From: JBICHM01 sp043101835
GTDB lineage: Bacteria > Planctomycetota > Phycisphaerae > Phycisphaerales > UBA1924
Reading direction: 5' to 3'
Length of the DNA: 19,571 nt
NCBI GenBank assembly: GCA_043101835.1
Contig: JBICHM010000088.1
Span: 1-19,571 of the forward strand
Position 1 is the stretch's first letter, and each line of letters opens with the position of its first letter. The notes under the pieces were generated by a model. The model had not been told where the DNA came from. It saw only the letters and a program-made list of their open reading frames with translations, and did no database searches. This document shows, piece after piece, positions 7,412 through 15,186 of the stretch. Position numbers and translations under genes: made by a program.

Positions 7412-8050
7412 GTGCAGCGCATCCGATCGCATCACGCCTCGCTGGTCCCCGCGGCCATCCTTCCGGTGCTCGCGATCGTCGCGATCGCGCGCCCGGCGGC
7501 GCGTGCCACCGGCATAGGGGGCGCCGGTGCGCCCGAACCCCGCTGCGAGTGCGAGCTCCGCTCCTGGACGGTCGCCGGACGCGGACGGCACCTCCTGCTC
7601 GAGATCGATTGCCCCGACGAGTTCGACGACCTCGACGGCGTCGTGGAGTTCACCACCGCCGCGCATCGTGACGACTACGACTGGACGCGCGATCAGTCCG
7701 GTGCGCCGCGCATCGCCCGGATGACGCGCGGCGTGCGCCTGCGCCCCTTCCTCCTGCCCGCCGGCGACAACGACCCCGCCGAACGCCTCGAAGCCCGCTG
7801 GACCATCACACGCGACAAGGCGGCGTGCCTCCAGCGCGACCGCCTCTTCGAGCGCCAGTACATCCTCCTGGGCCCCAACAGCAACAGCGCCATGGCCGCC
7901 GTGCTCGACGCCTGCGGCCTCGACGCGCCCGGGCACGTACGCAACGGCGCCGGCATGCTCGGTGAGTTTCCCGGCGTCGACATGCATCCCGGTGCGGAGA
8001 TCGACGACGCTCGCTGGCACGAGTTCGGTCTGCTGTTCGTCCCTGAGTGA
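7412..8050 (+). CDS. Exported or membrane-anchored Cys-containing protein, function unknown
   Basis: From the GTG at 7412 the protein has 212 residues. The N-terminus (QRIRSHH, then a hydrophobic stretch at residues 10-26 and ARAT) is a signal peptide or signal anchor. The mature part has cysteines at 45, 47, 67, 139 and 168, many Asp and Arg residues, and no motif I can name. GGAG lies 5 bases before the GTG, and starting there puts the hydrophobic segment at the N-terminus; the open frame continues upstream to 7259 but is Arg/Pro-rich and unconvincing. The gene is divergent from the protease across 276 bases. It precedes the prepilin-like gene by 81 bases on the same strand, so the two may be co-transcribed and work together at the cell surface. 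Confidence 0.72.
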   Translation: MQRIRSHHASLVPAAILPVLAIVAIARPAARATGIGGAGAPEPRCECELRSWTVAGRGRHLLLEIDCPDEFDDLDGVVEFTTAAHRDDYDWTRDQSGAPRIARMTRGVRLRPFLLPAGDNDPAERLEARWTITRDKAACLQRDRLFERQYILLGPNSNSAMAAVLDACGLDAPGHVRNGAGMLGEFPGVDMHPGAEIDDARWHEFGLLFVPE

Positions 8051-8131
8051 ACTTCGCAATTCCACCTGCGGAGGTGATTGGAGCGCAGACGCCCTGGCCG
8101 TAGTGTCGCCAGCCTCGAAGGGAGGTCGGCG

Positions 8132-9145
8132 ATGCGCAGCCGCCGCGCGTTTACGCTCGTCGAGGTGCTGGTTGGGATTGCGATCCTCAGCCTGCTGCTC
8201 GGGATTCTGCTTCCGGCGCTCGCCGGCGCGCGCTCGAAGGCGTGGCTCCTCGCGTGCGGCGCCAGGCAGCGCGACCTCCACGTCGGCGCCATGGAATATG
8301 CGGTGCGCGACCAGGGACGACTCCCGGGCGTGAACACCACCGGCCGCCCGTACCTCGGCAATGTCGAACGCCTCAAGGCCCTGGCCGAGCCCGGCCTCCC
8401 CGAGACGCCGACCACCACGTTCGACTGGATCAGTCCGAGCGTCGGCGCATCGCGCGCATTCTCCACCAACCGCGCCGAACGCACGCGACAGATCTTCGCC
8501 GACCTCGCCTGCCCCGCCGCCCACGACATGAACGACCAGGTCTGGGGTTGGGCGCCCGATCGCGAGGACCACTTCGAGCGAATCCTCCAGCGCGACGGCT
8601 TCCCGCAGATCTCGTATCTCGCGCCCGCATCGTTCATGCTCGCCGGGCCGGAGCGATCGCCCGCGCGCTACCGGCGCTGGGGGTGGCGCGGCCCCGCGAT
8701 GCCGCCGGGCGCTTATCTCCCGCAGCTCGACCGGGTCGGCGCCAACCTCGCGAACAAGATCTTCGTCGCCGACGGCACGCGATTCCTCACGCAAGGCGGT
8801 GTGCTCGATTTCGACATCACCCTCAGCCCTGAGTATTTCGGGTCCTTCACCTCATCGACGCCGATCTACATCGCCTCCACCGCCTACGGCGCACGCCCGA
8901 ACAACCCGGAGTTCGCCAAGGAGCTCGCCGGCGGCCGGCGCGTCTCCAGCGACAACCGGCGCCTCTCGTATCGCCACGACGGGCGCATGAGCGTCGCCTA
9001 CTTCGACGGCCACATCGGCGTGCTGACGGAAGAGGAATCGAAGTCCGACGCGGCGCCGTGGTACCCCACCGGCAGCGTCTTCACCGGCGTGCGCGCCACC
9101 GACGGCGCGCTCGCACGTCACGCGGAAGGCGAGGAATTGCACTGA
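8132..9145 (+). CDS. Prepilin-like protein with N-terminal methylation motif and H-X9-DG domain
   Basis: The protein has 337 residues. Residues 1-30 are a type IV pilin/pseudopilin leader: basic MRSRR, then AFTLVEVLVG and a long hydrophobic helix. The processing site is A6/F7; the residue before the cut is Ala rather than the usual Gly. The C-terminal part carries H282, nine residues, then D292-G293, the H-X9-DG motif of a prepilin-associated domain numerous in Planctomycetota. By family it is inserted in the inner membrane, cleaved by a prepilin peptidase and possibly assembled into pseudopilus-like fibres; the real role of these proteins is unknown. The ATG at 8132 has GGGAGG 8 bases upstream. 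No secretion ATPase or peptidase gene is nearby. It converges on dnaB with 19 bases between them. Confidence 0.88.
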   Translation: MRSRRAFTLVEVLVGIAILSLLLGILLPALAGARSKAWLLACGARQRDLHVGAMEYAVRDQGRLPGVNTTGRPYLGNVERLKALAEPGLPETPTTTFDWISPSVGASRAFSTNRAERTRQIFADLACPAAHDMNDQVWGWAPDREDHFERILQRDGFPQISYLAPASFMLAGPERSPARYRRWGWRGPAMPPGAYLPQLDRVGANLANKIFVADGTRFLTQGGVLDFDITLSPEYFGSFTSSTPIYIASTAYGARPNNPEFAKELAGGRRVSSDNRRLSYRHDGRMSVAYFDGHIGVLTEEESKSDAAPWYPTGSVFTGVRATDGALARHAEGEELH

Positions 9146-9147
9146 AC

Positions 9148-9164
9148 GGCGCGGCCTGCGCGCC
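9148..9164. terminator. Weak hairpin between convergent genes
   Basis: A 6-bp GC stem (9148-9153 and 9159-9164) with a 5-base loop fills the gap between the prepilin-like gene and dnaB. There is no T-run on either side, so it is only a possible bidirectional terminator. Confidence 0.3.
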
Positions 9165-10814
9165 TCACACCGGCAGGTCGCCCAGGTCATCGTCCTCAAA
9201 GTCGATGTCCGGTCCGCCGCCGTCGCGATGATTCTCGATGGGCCCGCTCTTGGTGCGCCCGCCAAAGGCGCCGCCGGGCGCCGGTTTGAACGGCGCCGCT
9301 TCCTGTGCGCTCGGGGCCTCCTGCTTTGGCGCCGGCGGCGGCGTGTACGCCTTGCCCGCGTAGTTGCGGAAGCGCGTCGTCCGCGCATCCCACACCATGT
9401 TCACCACGCCCGTCGGCCCGTTGCGCTGCTTCGCGACGATGAGCTCGGCCAGCCCCACCTTGTCGGGATTCTCCTCGGCCCACATCGGATCAGCCTGGTG
9501 GTAGTACTCCTCGCGATGCAGCAGGGTGATGACGTCTGCGTCCTGCTCGATCGAGCCCGACTCGCGCAGGTCGCTCATGCGGGGCTTGTGTCCCTCGCGC
9601 TGCTCGGCGCCGCGGTTCAGCTGGCTGAGGCACACCACCGGGACATTGAGTTCGCGCGCCAGCGCCTTCACACCCCGGCTGATCGCCGAGACCTCCACCT
9701 GCCGGCTCTCGCGGCTCGATCCCGGCGCCGTCAGCAGCTGCAGGTAGTCGATCATGATGCACTGGATGCCGTGCATGCGCGCCATGCGCCGTGCGCGGGC
9801 GCGAAGCTGCAGCACCGTGAGACCGGGCGTGTCATCGATGAACAGCGGCGTCTCGCTGAGCAGCCCGCACGCCGAGCCAAGGCGCTGGAACTCCTCGGCG
9901 TTGAGCGTGTTGCGCCGGAGGCGCTGCGAATCGACCCCCGCGTACGCGCATAAGAGACGCTGCGTCACCGCCTGGCGGCCCATCTCGAGGCTGAAGAACG
10001 CGACCGGGCATGGCGTGCCACCGGCGCCGCCGGAGAGCGCGATCTGCTCGGCGAGGTTCAGCGCAAAGGCCGTCTTGCCCATCGACGGGCGCGCCGCGAC
10101 GATGATCAGTTCGCCCGGCTGCAGGCCGCCGGTCATCTCGTTGAGCTCGTAGTACCCCGTGTCGAGTCCGGTGATGAGCCGGCCCTCGTTGTCCATCAGC
10201 TGATCCATCGTCTGGAGCAGCAGTTCCTTCAGCGACTCCGCCTCGTACGCGCCGGCGTCCTCGGCGATGTCGAAGATCAGCTTCTCCGCGCGGTCCAGCG
10301 TCTCCTTGGCGCCGTCCGGCCCGAGGTCGCCGGCGTGGTACGACTCGTAGATGATCTGCCCGGCCGCTTCAATGAGCCGGCGCAGCTTCGACCGCTCGCC
10401 CACGATCCGCGCGTAGTGCGGCGCGTTCACCGACGACGGCACCGAGCGCGCCAGCTCCAGCAGGTACTCCGACCCGCCGACATCCTCGAGCACGCCCTTG
10501 CCCTTGAGCGACTCCGACAACTGCACGAGGTCGCCCGACTGGTGCAGGTCGTAGGTCTGCACGATCGAGTCGAAGATCAGCCCGTGCGCCTGGCTGTAGA
10601 ACGACTCGCCGCTGCGGATCTGCTGCAGCACCTCGCCGGTCACCTGCGGGTCGAGGATCATCGACCCCAGCAGCGACATCTCGGCTTCGAGCGAATGGGG
10701 GGGCAGGCGGTCAAAGAGACGCGCCAGATCGACGCGCGCCGGGCGCTTCCCGGCGCCCTTCCGCTCGATCTGCTGCCCCACGCCGGTCTGTTCCGCCTGC
10801 TCCATCGGCGACAT
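9165..10814 (-). CDS. dnaB: Replicative DNA helicase DnaB
   Basis: The protein has 549 residues, longer than the usual ~450-470. DnaB is the hexameric helicase that unwinds DNA at the replication fork and recruits primase. The N-terminal domain starts near LPPHSLEAEMSLLG. The RecA-like C-terminal domain has Walker A ARPSMGKTA at 241-249 (K247, T248), Walker B IMIDYLQLL with D356, the SQLNRG segment, and KQRNGPTG near 462-469. Beyond the helicase fold, about 60 residues form a Pro/Ala/Gly-rich linker ending in the acidic tip IDFEDDDLGDLPV. The ATG at 10814 is chosen because AAGGAGG ends 4 bases upstream; an ATG three codons later and an in-frame GTG just upstream are alternatives. There is no intein. 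The gene is divergent from pdxH. Confidence 0.95.
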   Translation of the reverse strand: MSPMEQAEQTGVGQQIERKGAGKRPARVDLARLFDRLPPHSLEAEMSLLGSMILDPQVTGEVLQQIRSGESFYSQAHGLIFDSIVQTYDLHQSGDLVQLSESLKGKGVLEDVGGSEYLLELARSVPSSVNAPHYARIVGERSKLRRLIEAAGQIIYESYHAGDLGPDGAKETLDRAEKLIFDIAEDAGAYEAESLKELLLQTMDQLMDNEGRLITGLDTGYYELNEMTGGLQPGELIIVAARPSMGKTAFALNLAEQIALSGGAGGTPCPVAFFSLEMGRQAVTQRLLCAYAGVDSQRLRRNTLNAEEFQRLGSACGLLSETPLFIDDTPGLTVLQLRARARRMARMHGIQCIMIDYLQLLTAPGSSRESRQVEVSAISRGVKALARELNVPVVCLSQLNRGAEQREGHKPRMSDLRESGSIEQDADVITLLHREEYYHQADPMWAEENPDKVGLAELIVAKQRNGPTGVVNMVWDARTTRFRNYAGKAYTPPPAPKQEAPSAQEAAPFKPAPGGAFGGRTKSGPIENHRDGGGPDIDFEDDDLGDLPV

Positions 10815-10915
10815 GGTGCCTCCTTGCACGCATCGCCGGCGCTATCGCCAGCGAATCCACAGCCCCGCCACGATCGCGCGCCGCCGGCGGGAACGCAAGA
10901 GGACTAGCATCGCCC

Positions 10916-11599
10916 ATGCCCACATCCGAGCGGTTCATCATCGATCATGCCCTCCCCGACGATCTCCCGGCCAACCCGGTGGAGGTCCTCGAGGCCTGGC
11001 TCGCCGAGGCCGCCGAGAAAGCGGTGCAGCCCAACCCCAACGCCATGACGCTCGCCACCGTCGACGAGCAGGGGCGACCCGATGCGCGGATCGTCCTCTG
11101 CAAGGGCATCGACGTCGACGCCGGCACGGTCACCTTCTATACGAACCGCACCAGCAGAAAGGGGCGCGAACTCGGCGCGACCCCCCGTGCGGCGCTCGTC
11201 TTTTTCTGGGACACCCTCGACCGGCAGGTGCGCGTCGAAGGGCCGGTCACCCACGCCAGCGACGCCGAGAGCGACGCGTACTTTCAAAGCCGGCACTGGC
11301 AAAGCCGCCTCGGCGCAAGCGCGAGCGATCAGAGCCAGCCTATCGAGAGCCGCGAGGCGCTCCTCGAGAAGGTCATGATGAAGGCGATGGAGCTCGGCAT
11401 CGATCTCGACAACCCCGAGAAGGCCGAGATCCCGCGCCCCGAGCACTGGGGCGGCTATCGCGTCTGGGCCGAGCGCGTCGAACTCTGGATCAGTGGGCCG
11501 GGGCGCGTCCACGATCGCGCTGCGTGGACGCGCACCCTCGCGCCCGACGGCGACGCCTGGACCGGCGGCGCCTGGTCGTCCACACGCCTGCAGCCCTGA
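10916..11599 (+). CDS. pdxH: Pyridoxamine/pyridoxine 5'-phosphate oxidase
   Basis: The protein has 227 residues, normal for the family. It is an FMN enzyme that oxidises pyridoxine- or pyridoxamine-5'-phosphate to pyridoxal-5'-phosphate, the last step of vitamin B6 cofactor synthesis and salvage, in the cytoplasm. Visible family blocks in order are: NPNAMTLATVD; RIVLCKGID; FYTNRTSRKGRELG, which binds FMN phosphate; DRQVRVEG; ESDAYFQSRHWQSRLGAS with the Ser-Arg loop; the SDQSQPI segment; HWGGYRVW; and the C-terminal RVHDRAAW and RLQP. The usual RLxP ending is kept. The ribosome-binding site is weak (AGAGG about 13 bases upstream), but the start fits the family. It is divergent from dnaB over 101 bases and converges on nnrE with a 3-base gap. 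Confidence 0.95.
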   Translation: MPTSERFIIDHALPDDLPANPVEVLEAWLAEAAEKAVQPNPNAMTLATVDEQGRPDARIVLCKGIDVDAGTVTFYTNRTSRKGRELGATPRAALVFFWDTLDRQVRVEGPVTHASDAESDAYFQSRHWQSRLGASASDQSQPIESREALLEKVMMKAMELGIDLDNPEKAEIPRPEHWGGYRVWAERVELWISGPGRVHDRAAWTRTLAPDGDAWTGGAWSSTRLQP

Positions 11600-11602
11600 C
11601 CC

Positions 11603-12331
11603 TCAGCCGCGCTCGGTCGCGAGCGCATCGAGGCACGCCAGCGGCGCTCCGATGTCCACGACTTCGAGGCGCCCCGTCCAGTCGCGCGACCGCTCGTTGC
11701 GGAATCCCAGCTTCAGGCCGGCCATCGTCGCCGTCACCGTCGCTCGTGCGCAGCGAGAGGCGTCGAACGGCTCGCCCGCATCGCAGTCGAGGCCGCTGGG
11801 GATGTCGACCGCCAGCACCGGGGCCGGCGCGGACCGGAGCCACGCGCACGCGCCGCCGATGCCGCCACGCGGCGAATCGGTCAGCCCGGTGCCGAGCAGC
11901 GCATCGACAATGAGCGCCGGCGCGCCGGCCGCCTCCTCGAGCGCTGCTGCCGGACGGTCGCTCTCGATCACACGCCGCTCGAGGTCCATCGCCTCGAGCA
12001 CGCGCAGGTTCGTCGCCGCGTCGCCGGTATAGGCCTCCGGCGAGCGGAAGAGCAGCGTCACGGTCTTGACGCCCGCGTTGTGCAGCCGACGCGCGAGGGC
12101 GAAGCCGTCGCCGCCGTTGTTCCCCGGGCCGCACAGCAGCAGGACGGGGCCGTTGCTTCCATCGAGCATGTCGAGCGCGACGGCAAGTATGCCGGACGCC
12201 GCGTTTTCCATAAGCGCGACGCCCGGCAGGCCGTAGCGCTCCATGGCCTCGCGATCGACGGCGCGCACGGCGTCGCGGCTGAACCATCGCGACTCGGCGC
12301 CGCGCAGCGTCGCCCGCGCCCGCCCGCTCAC
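11603..12331 (-). CDS. nnrE: NAD(P)H-hydrate epimerase, single-domain
   Basis: The protein has 242 residues and is the YjeF N-terminal (Rossmann-like) domain alone. The enzyme epimerises the R and S forms of damaged NAD(P)H hydrate so that a separate dehydratase can repair it. Motifs are MENAAS at 41-46, GPGNNGGDGFALARRL at 68-83, VDALLGTGL at 142-150 and VDIPSGLD at 175-182, which in the family binds a monovalent cation. The C-terminal ATP/ADP-dependent dehydratase domain often fused in bacteria is absent and is not nearby. It starts at a GTG whose last two bases overlap the TGA of the preceding lipoprotein gene (GTGA), so translation is probably coupled. It is the last gene of a three-gene minus-strand unit. 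Confidence 0.92.
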   Translation of the reverse strand: MSGRARATLRGAESRWFSRDAVRAVDREAMERYGLPGVALMENAASGILAVALDMLDGSNGPVLLLCGPGNNGGDGFALARRLHNAGVKTVTLLFRSPEAYTGDAATNLRVLEAMDLERRVIESDRPAAALEEAAGAPALIVDALLGTGLTDSPRGGIGGACAWLRSAPAPVLAVDIPSGLDCDAGEPFDASRCARATVTATMAGLKLGFRNERSRDWTGRLEVVDIGAPLACLDALATERG

Positions 12332-12924
12332 GGCCCGATCTGCTCGGTCAGCGTGACAGCCTGGTGGACGAGGCGCGCGATCGACGCGGCGCGCTCATCG
12401 TCGCGTCGCGCACTGGCGCGTCCGGAGAGCGAGGCGCCGCCCAGGAGGTCGGCGAACCCCGGCGTCGCCTGGAGCAGGCGCATCGTCGCGTCGGAGACGC
12501 GGAAGTCGAATCGGTTCGCCCCCGGCGAGGAGCCCGGCAGCACCAGCCCGCCGCCGCCATACACCCCGATCTCGCCGCGCGCAAGCACGACATGGCGCAC
12601 CGTGGTGTTCGACGCCGTCGGGTCGAGCGCCGTGCGACCCGCGACAGGCGTGAAGAACTGGTGAATGTGCAGGATGCTGCCGCTGGAGCGCAGCAGGTCG
12701 TCGCGTGACATCGCGAGCAGGTCGTCGGCCGGCATATCGCTGAGCACGATGTCGAGCGTGTTCTCGTCGGTGAATGCGTAGAGCGCGGTGACGAAGCGCG
12801 GCGTCAGCGTCGCATCGGTCTGCGACGACGACAGTCGCAGCGCGCTCCGCGCGCATCCACTCGCGCACGCGAGGACGCCGATGACCACAAGCAGCGCGAA
12901 TCGCGCCGAACGGATAGCGCTCAC
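12328..12924 (-). CDS. Probable lipoprotein, function unknown
   Basis: From the GTG at 12924 the protein has 198 residues. A basic start (SAIRSAR), a hydrophobic stretch at residues 9-21 and the lipobox ASGC with C24 mark a lipoprotein. The mature part mixes alpha and beta segments with a glycine cluster GVYGGGGLVLPG near residue 115. I recognise no family. The GTG overlaps the TGA of the amidohydrolase-fold gene (GTGA), and the gene's own TGA overlaps the nnrE start in the same way, so all three are likely co-translated. An open frame continues upstream past the GTG, but there it overlaps the amidohydrolase-fold gene and is Arg-rich shadow sequence. The membrane-facing location contrasts with its two cytoplasmic neighbours. 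Confidence 0.75.
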   Translation of the reverse strand: MSAIRSARFALLVVIGVLACASGCARSALRLSSSQTDATLTPRFVTALYAFTDENTLDIVLSDMPADDLLAMSRDDLLRSSGSILHIHQFFTPVAGRTALDPTASNTTVRHVVLARGEIGVYGGGGLVLPGSSPGANRFDFRVSDATMRLLQATPGFADLLGGASLSGRASARRDDERAASIARLVHQAVTLTEQIGP

Positions 12925-13778
12925 GCCTCCTCCTGCTCGGCGGCGCCGGTCTCGCCCGCCGCGAGCGCCGGCTCGGGCGCAAGCCGGCGGATGCCCAGGC
13001 ACGCCAGCGCATCGCGCTCGACCAGGCCGCGCAGCGCTTCGCGCGGGATCGTCGGCAGGCTCGAACCGGCGCGCACCGTGTTGATCGTGTAGATCCGTTC
13101 GATGGCGCGCTCCGGCGTCTCGTCCGGGTAGCCCGAGCCAAAGAGGAGCTTCCGCAGGAGGCCGCGCTCGAACGCGGACATCAACGCTCCGTACAGCGAC
13201 CACGCCCGTCGCACGACGCCGGAGATCTCGGCGTAGCACCGCTCGTGCTTGCCGACGAGGGTGAGCGATTCATCCACCCAGCCGTGGCCGAAGTCGCCGA
13301 CGATGAGCGTCAGCGTCGGCAGCTGGCGCATCACCTCGTCGAGCAGCACGGGCCGGGCGAACTCCAGCACGCTCTCGGCCGACTGCAGGCGAGGGTTCGC
13401 CACCAGCACCGGCAGGCGCGCCGTCGCGCACCGTTCGAGCATCGCGAGGCAGTCATCATGGGTTGGGCGGTATCCCTGGTCGGCGGGCGAGATCGCCACG
13501 CCGTGCAGCCCCAGTTCCTGGGCGCGGTCGAGTTGCTCGAGGGCGTCGGGCCGAAGCGGGTTGAGTCCGAGCATCCCGACGCGCCGACCGGGGTCGCGCC
13601 GGACGCACCCCGCCAGCTCGGCGACCGGATCGGTCACCCCAGGTGCGGGGGTGGTTTCGCCGACCACCACGGCGACGTCAATGCAGCCGAGGTCCTGGTC
13701 GAGGTCGCCGGTCGATGCGCCGTCGCCTTCGGGCGCACGGATCGACCGGTGCAGACTCGTCCGCATGTCCACGATCAT
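12921..13778 (-). CDS. Amidohydrolase-fold protein lacking the usual metal ligands
   Basis: From the ATG at 13778 the protein has 285 residues with a TIM-barrel amidohydrolase-2-like layout: MIVDMRTSLH at the N-terminus, LPVLVAN at 122-128, the strand LIVGDFG at 158-164, YAEISG at 182-187 and LLFGSGYPDE at 211-220. In active members these segments read D-x-H-x-H, an lvH segment, an aHlG segment and FGSDYP. Here the ligand positions are R6/S8, A127, D162 and G216, so the classical binuclear or mononuclear metal site appears gone. Reading frame and core are intact, so it is not an obvious pseudogene. The ATG at 13778 has GGAG 7 bases upstream; an ATG at 13802 is a weaker alternative. It is the first gene of the unit leading to nnrE. 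The substrate or binding role is unknown. Confidence 0.8.
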   Translation of the reverse strand: MIVDMRTSLHRSIRAPEGDGASTGDLDQDLGCIDVAVVVGETTPAPGVTDPVAELAGCVRRDPGRRVGMLGLNPLRPDALEQLDRAQELGLHGVAISPADQGYRPTHDDCLAMLERCATARLPVLVANPRLQSAESVLEFARPVLLDEVMRQLPTLTLIVGDFGHGWVDESLTLVGKHERCYAEISGVVRRAWSLYGALMSAFERGLLRKLLFGSGYPDETPERAIERIYTINTVRAGSSLPTIPREALRGLVERDALACLGIRRLAPEPALAAGETGAAEQEEA

Positions 13779-13880
13779 GTCGGCGCTCCGCGCTGGGCTC
13801 ATGGATCCCCGGGTCGAGACCGCCGCCGAGCCAGATCCGAGGCATCCGGCGGCGATCGGGGTCCGTATCCTATCGCAGCA

Positions 13881-13898
13881 CGGGCGTCCGGACGCCCG
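13881..13898. repeat. 18-bp perfect palindrome upstream of the Trp/Tyr-rich gene
   Basis: CGGGCGTCC and GGACGCCCG are exact reverse complements with no spacer. The palindrome lies 32 bases before the ATG at 13931, in the divergent gap with the amidohydrolase-fold gene. Its position suits a dimeric regulator's operator or an mRNA hairpin; which one is unknown. Confidence 0.45.
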
Positions 13899-13930
13899 CA
13901 CCCCGCACGCCGCCCTCCGGGAGTCGCCCG

Positions 13931-14980
13931 ATGCGTCGCCTGCTCGCCGCCTGCCTCATCGTCGGCCTCTGGGGCGTCGCCCCCACGCACGCGGGCATCG
14001 GCGGGCCGGGAATTCTCACCTACGACGCCTCCGGGACGATGCGGATCCGCATCCAGCGGGATTACTACGCGACGGGGACATTCCATCCGCGGCGCGAGTA
14101 TCCGTTCTGGTGGTGGGGCTACGAAGCGCCCGGCGCCGGAGACGAGGGCGAGCCCCAGCAACTGGATCCGGCCCTGAACGCCGGCCCGACGCGCGTCCAC
14201 CGATTCGTGTGGTCGAGGACGGGCGATGGGGGGTATTACGACCTCTTCCCCTACGGCGGCTGGCTGCCGCGTCAGTTCTCGCCCTACGCCTATTCGTGGG
14301 CGAATCTCTCGCCGGGGGGGTGGTCGCCCTGGTGGCGCCAGTACGGCACCTACAACGGCCCCGTGATCATCGGCAGTGCTCGCACCGTCGACCCGGAACG
14401 CCTGGACAACCTTGTCGAGGCCGGACCGGCGTTTGAGAAGCCCGTGCCCGTACCCTTCCAGATCGCGCTCGTGCGGCTGCTGCATGCCGGTGCGTACGAC
14501 GGCGCGATCGACCTATGGCGACGTGCGCGATCCGGCGCTGCGGTATTCGCCGACGGCGCGCCGGCGTATCCCGGTGGGCCGCTGCCGGAGGCGCCAGTCG
14601 CGGTCGAGGAGGTCTGGTGGGCCGATGCCCGCCTGCTCGCCGTTGCGCAGGCTGGCGCCGAGCAGTTCGACCGGGCCGGGGCGACCATGCGCGAAGCCTA
14701 CGGGGTCGACCCGGATCTCTCGTTGTTACCCTTGGCCCCGCAGACACTTGCGCCGAATGTCCGCGACCTGCGCCGTCTCGTGCTCGAGGCGATCGAGCAT
14801 GCGGATCGGGCGGGGACGGCGGAATCGTGGCTGCTCGCTGGGGTCCTGACGCAGGCCGAGGGTCGGGATCGGGTCGCCGCCCGATTCATCGGGCGGGCCG
14901 AGGCGGCCGGGCTCGCGGCCGACATCGCCGAGGCCTTTTACGAGGCCCTGGGCGGGCGTCCGGCGCCCGAGCGACGCTGA
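13931..14980 (+). CDS. Exported Trp/Tyr-rich protein, function unknown
   Basis: The protein has 349 residues. A signal peptide MRRLLAACLIVGLWG continues to THA at 19-21, the likely cleavage site. Residues about 44-141 are strikingly aromatic, with 9 Trp and 11 Tyr, including YPFWWWGYE and WSPWWRQYGTYNG, plus many Gly and Pro. From about 174 to 345 the protein is helical and Ala/Leu/Arg-rich, with repeating A-x-x-x-A helices that could be TPR-like. I know no named family. The ATG at 13931 has GGGAG 7 bases upstream and begins the signal peptide; the frame is open far upstream but crosses the palindrome and opposes another gene. It probably sits in the periplasm or cell envelope. It lies just before the rplK promoter. 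Confidence 0.82.
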   Translation: MRRLLAACLIVGLWGVAPTHAGIGGPGILTYDASGTMRIRIQRDYYATGTFHPRREYPFWWWGYEAPGAGDEGEPQQLDPALNAGPTRVHRFVWSRTGDGGYYDLFPYGGWLPRQFSPYAYSWANLSPGGWSPWWRQYGTYNGPVIIGSARTVDPERLDNLVEAGPAFEKPVPVPFQIALVRLLHAGAYDGAIDLWRRARSGAAVFADGAPAYPGGPLPEAPVAVEEVWWADARLLAVAQAGAEQFDRAGATMREAYGVDPDLSLLPLAPQTLAPNVRDLRRLVLEAIEHADRAGTAESWLLAGVLTQAEGRDRVAARFIGRAEAAGLAADIAEAFYEALGGRPAPERR

Positions 14981-14998
14981 GGACAGCGCACGTCCCGC

Positions 14999-15026
14999 TT
15001 GCATCGGGCGGGGGCGTGGGTACACT
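14999..15026 (+). promoter_or_regulatory. Sigma70-like promoter of the rplK operon
   Basis: TTGCAT (14999-15004), 16 bases, then TACACT (15021-15026). Transcription would start near 15033 and leave a leader of about 155 bases before rplK, long enough for regulatory structure. Confidence 0.62.
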
Positions 15027-15186
15027 CTTCGGCTCGCTCGCGGTCGGGAGCCGCCGGGCGACACCGATTCGACACGCAACCGATTGCACCACCGCCACGC
15101 CAACGCGGCGGCCCGGGTCGTTCCCGGCGCCCCTGTGTCTGGCGGCCCAGTTCGGCCGGGCGACGCGCGGTGGGAGGTAGGAGCCG

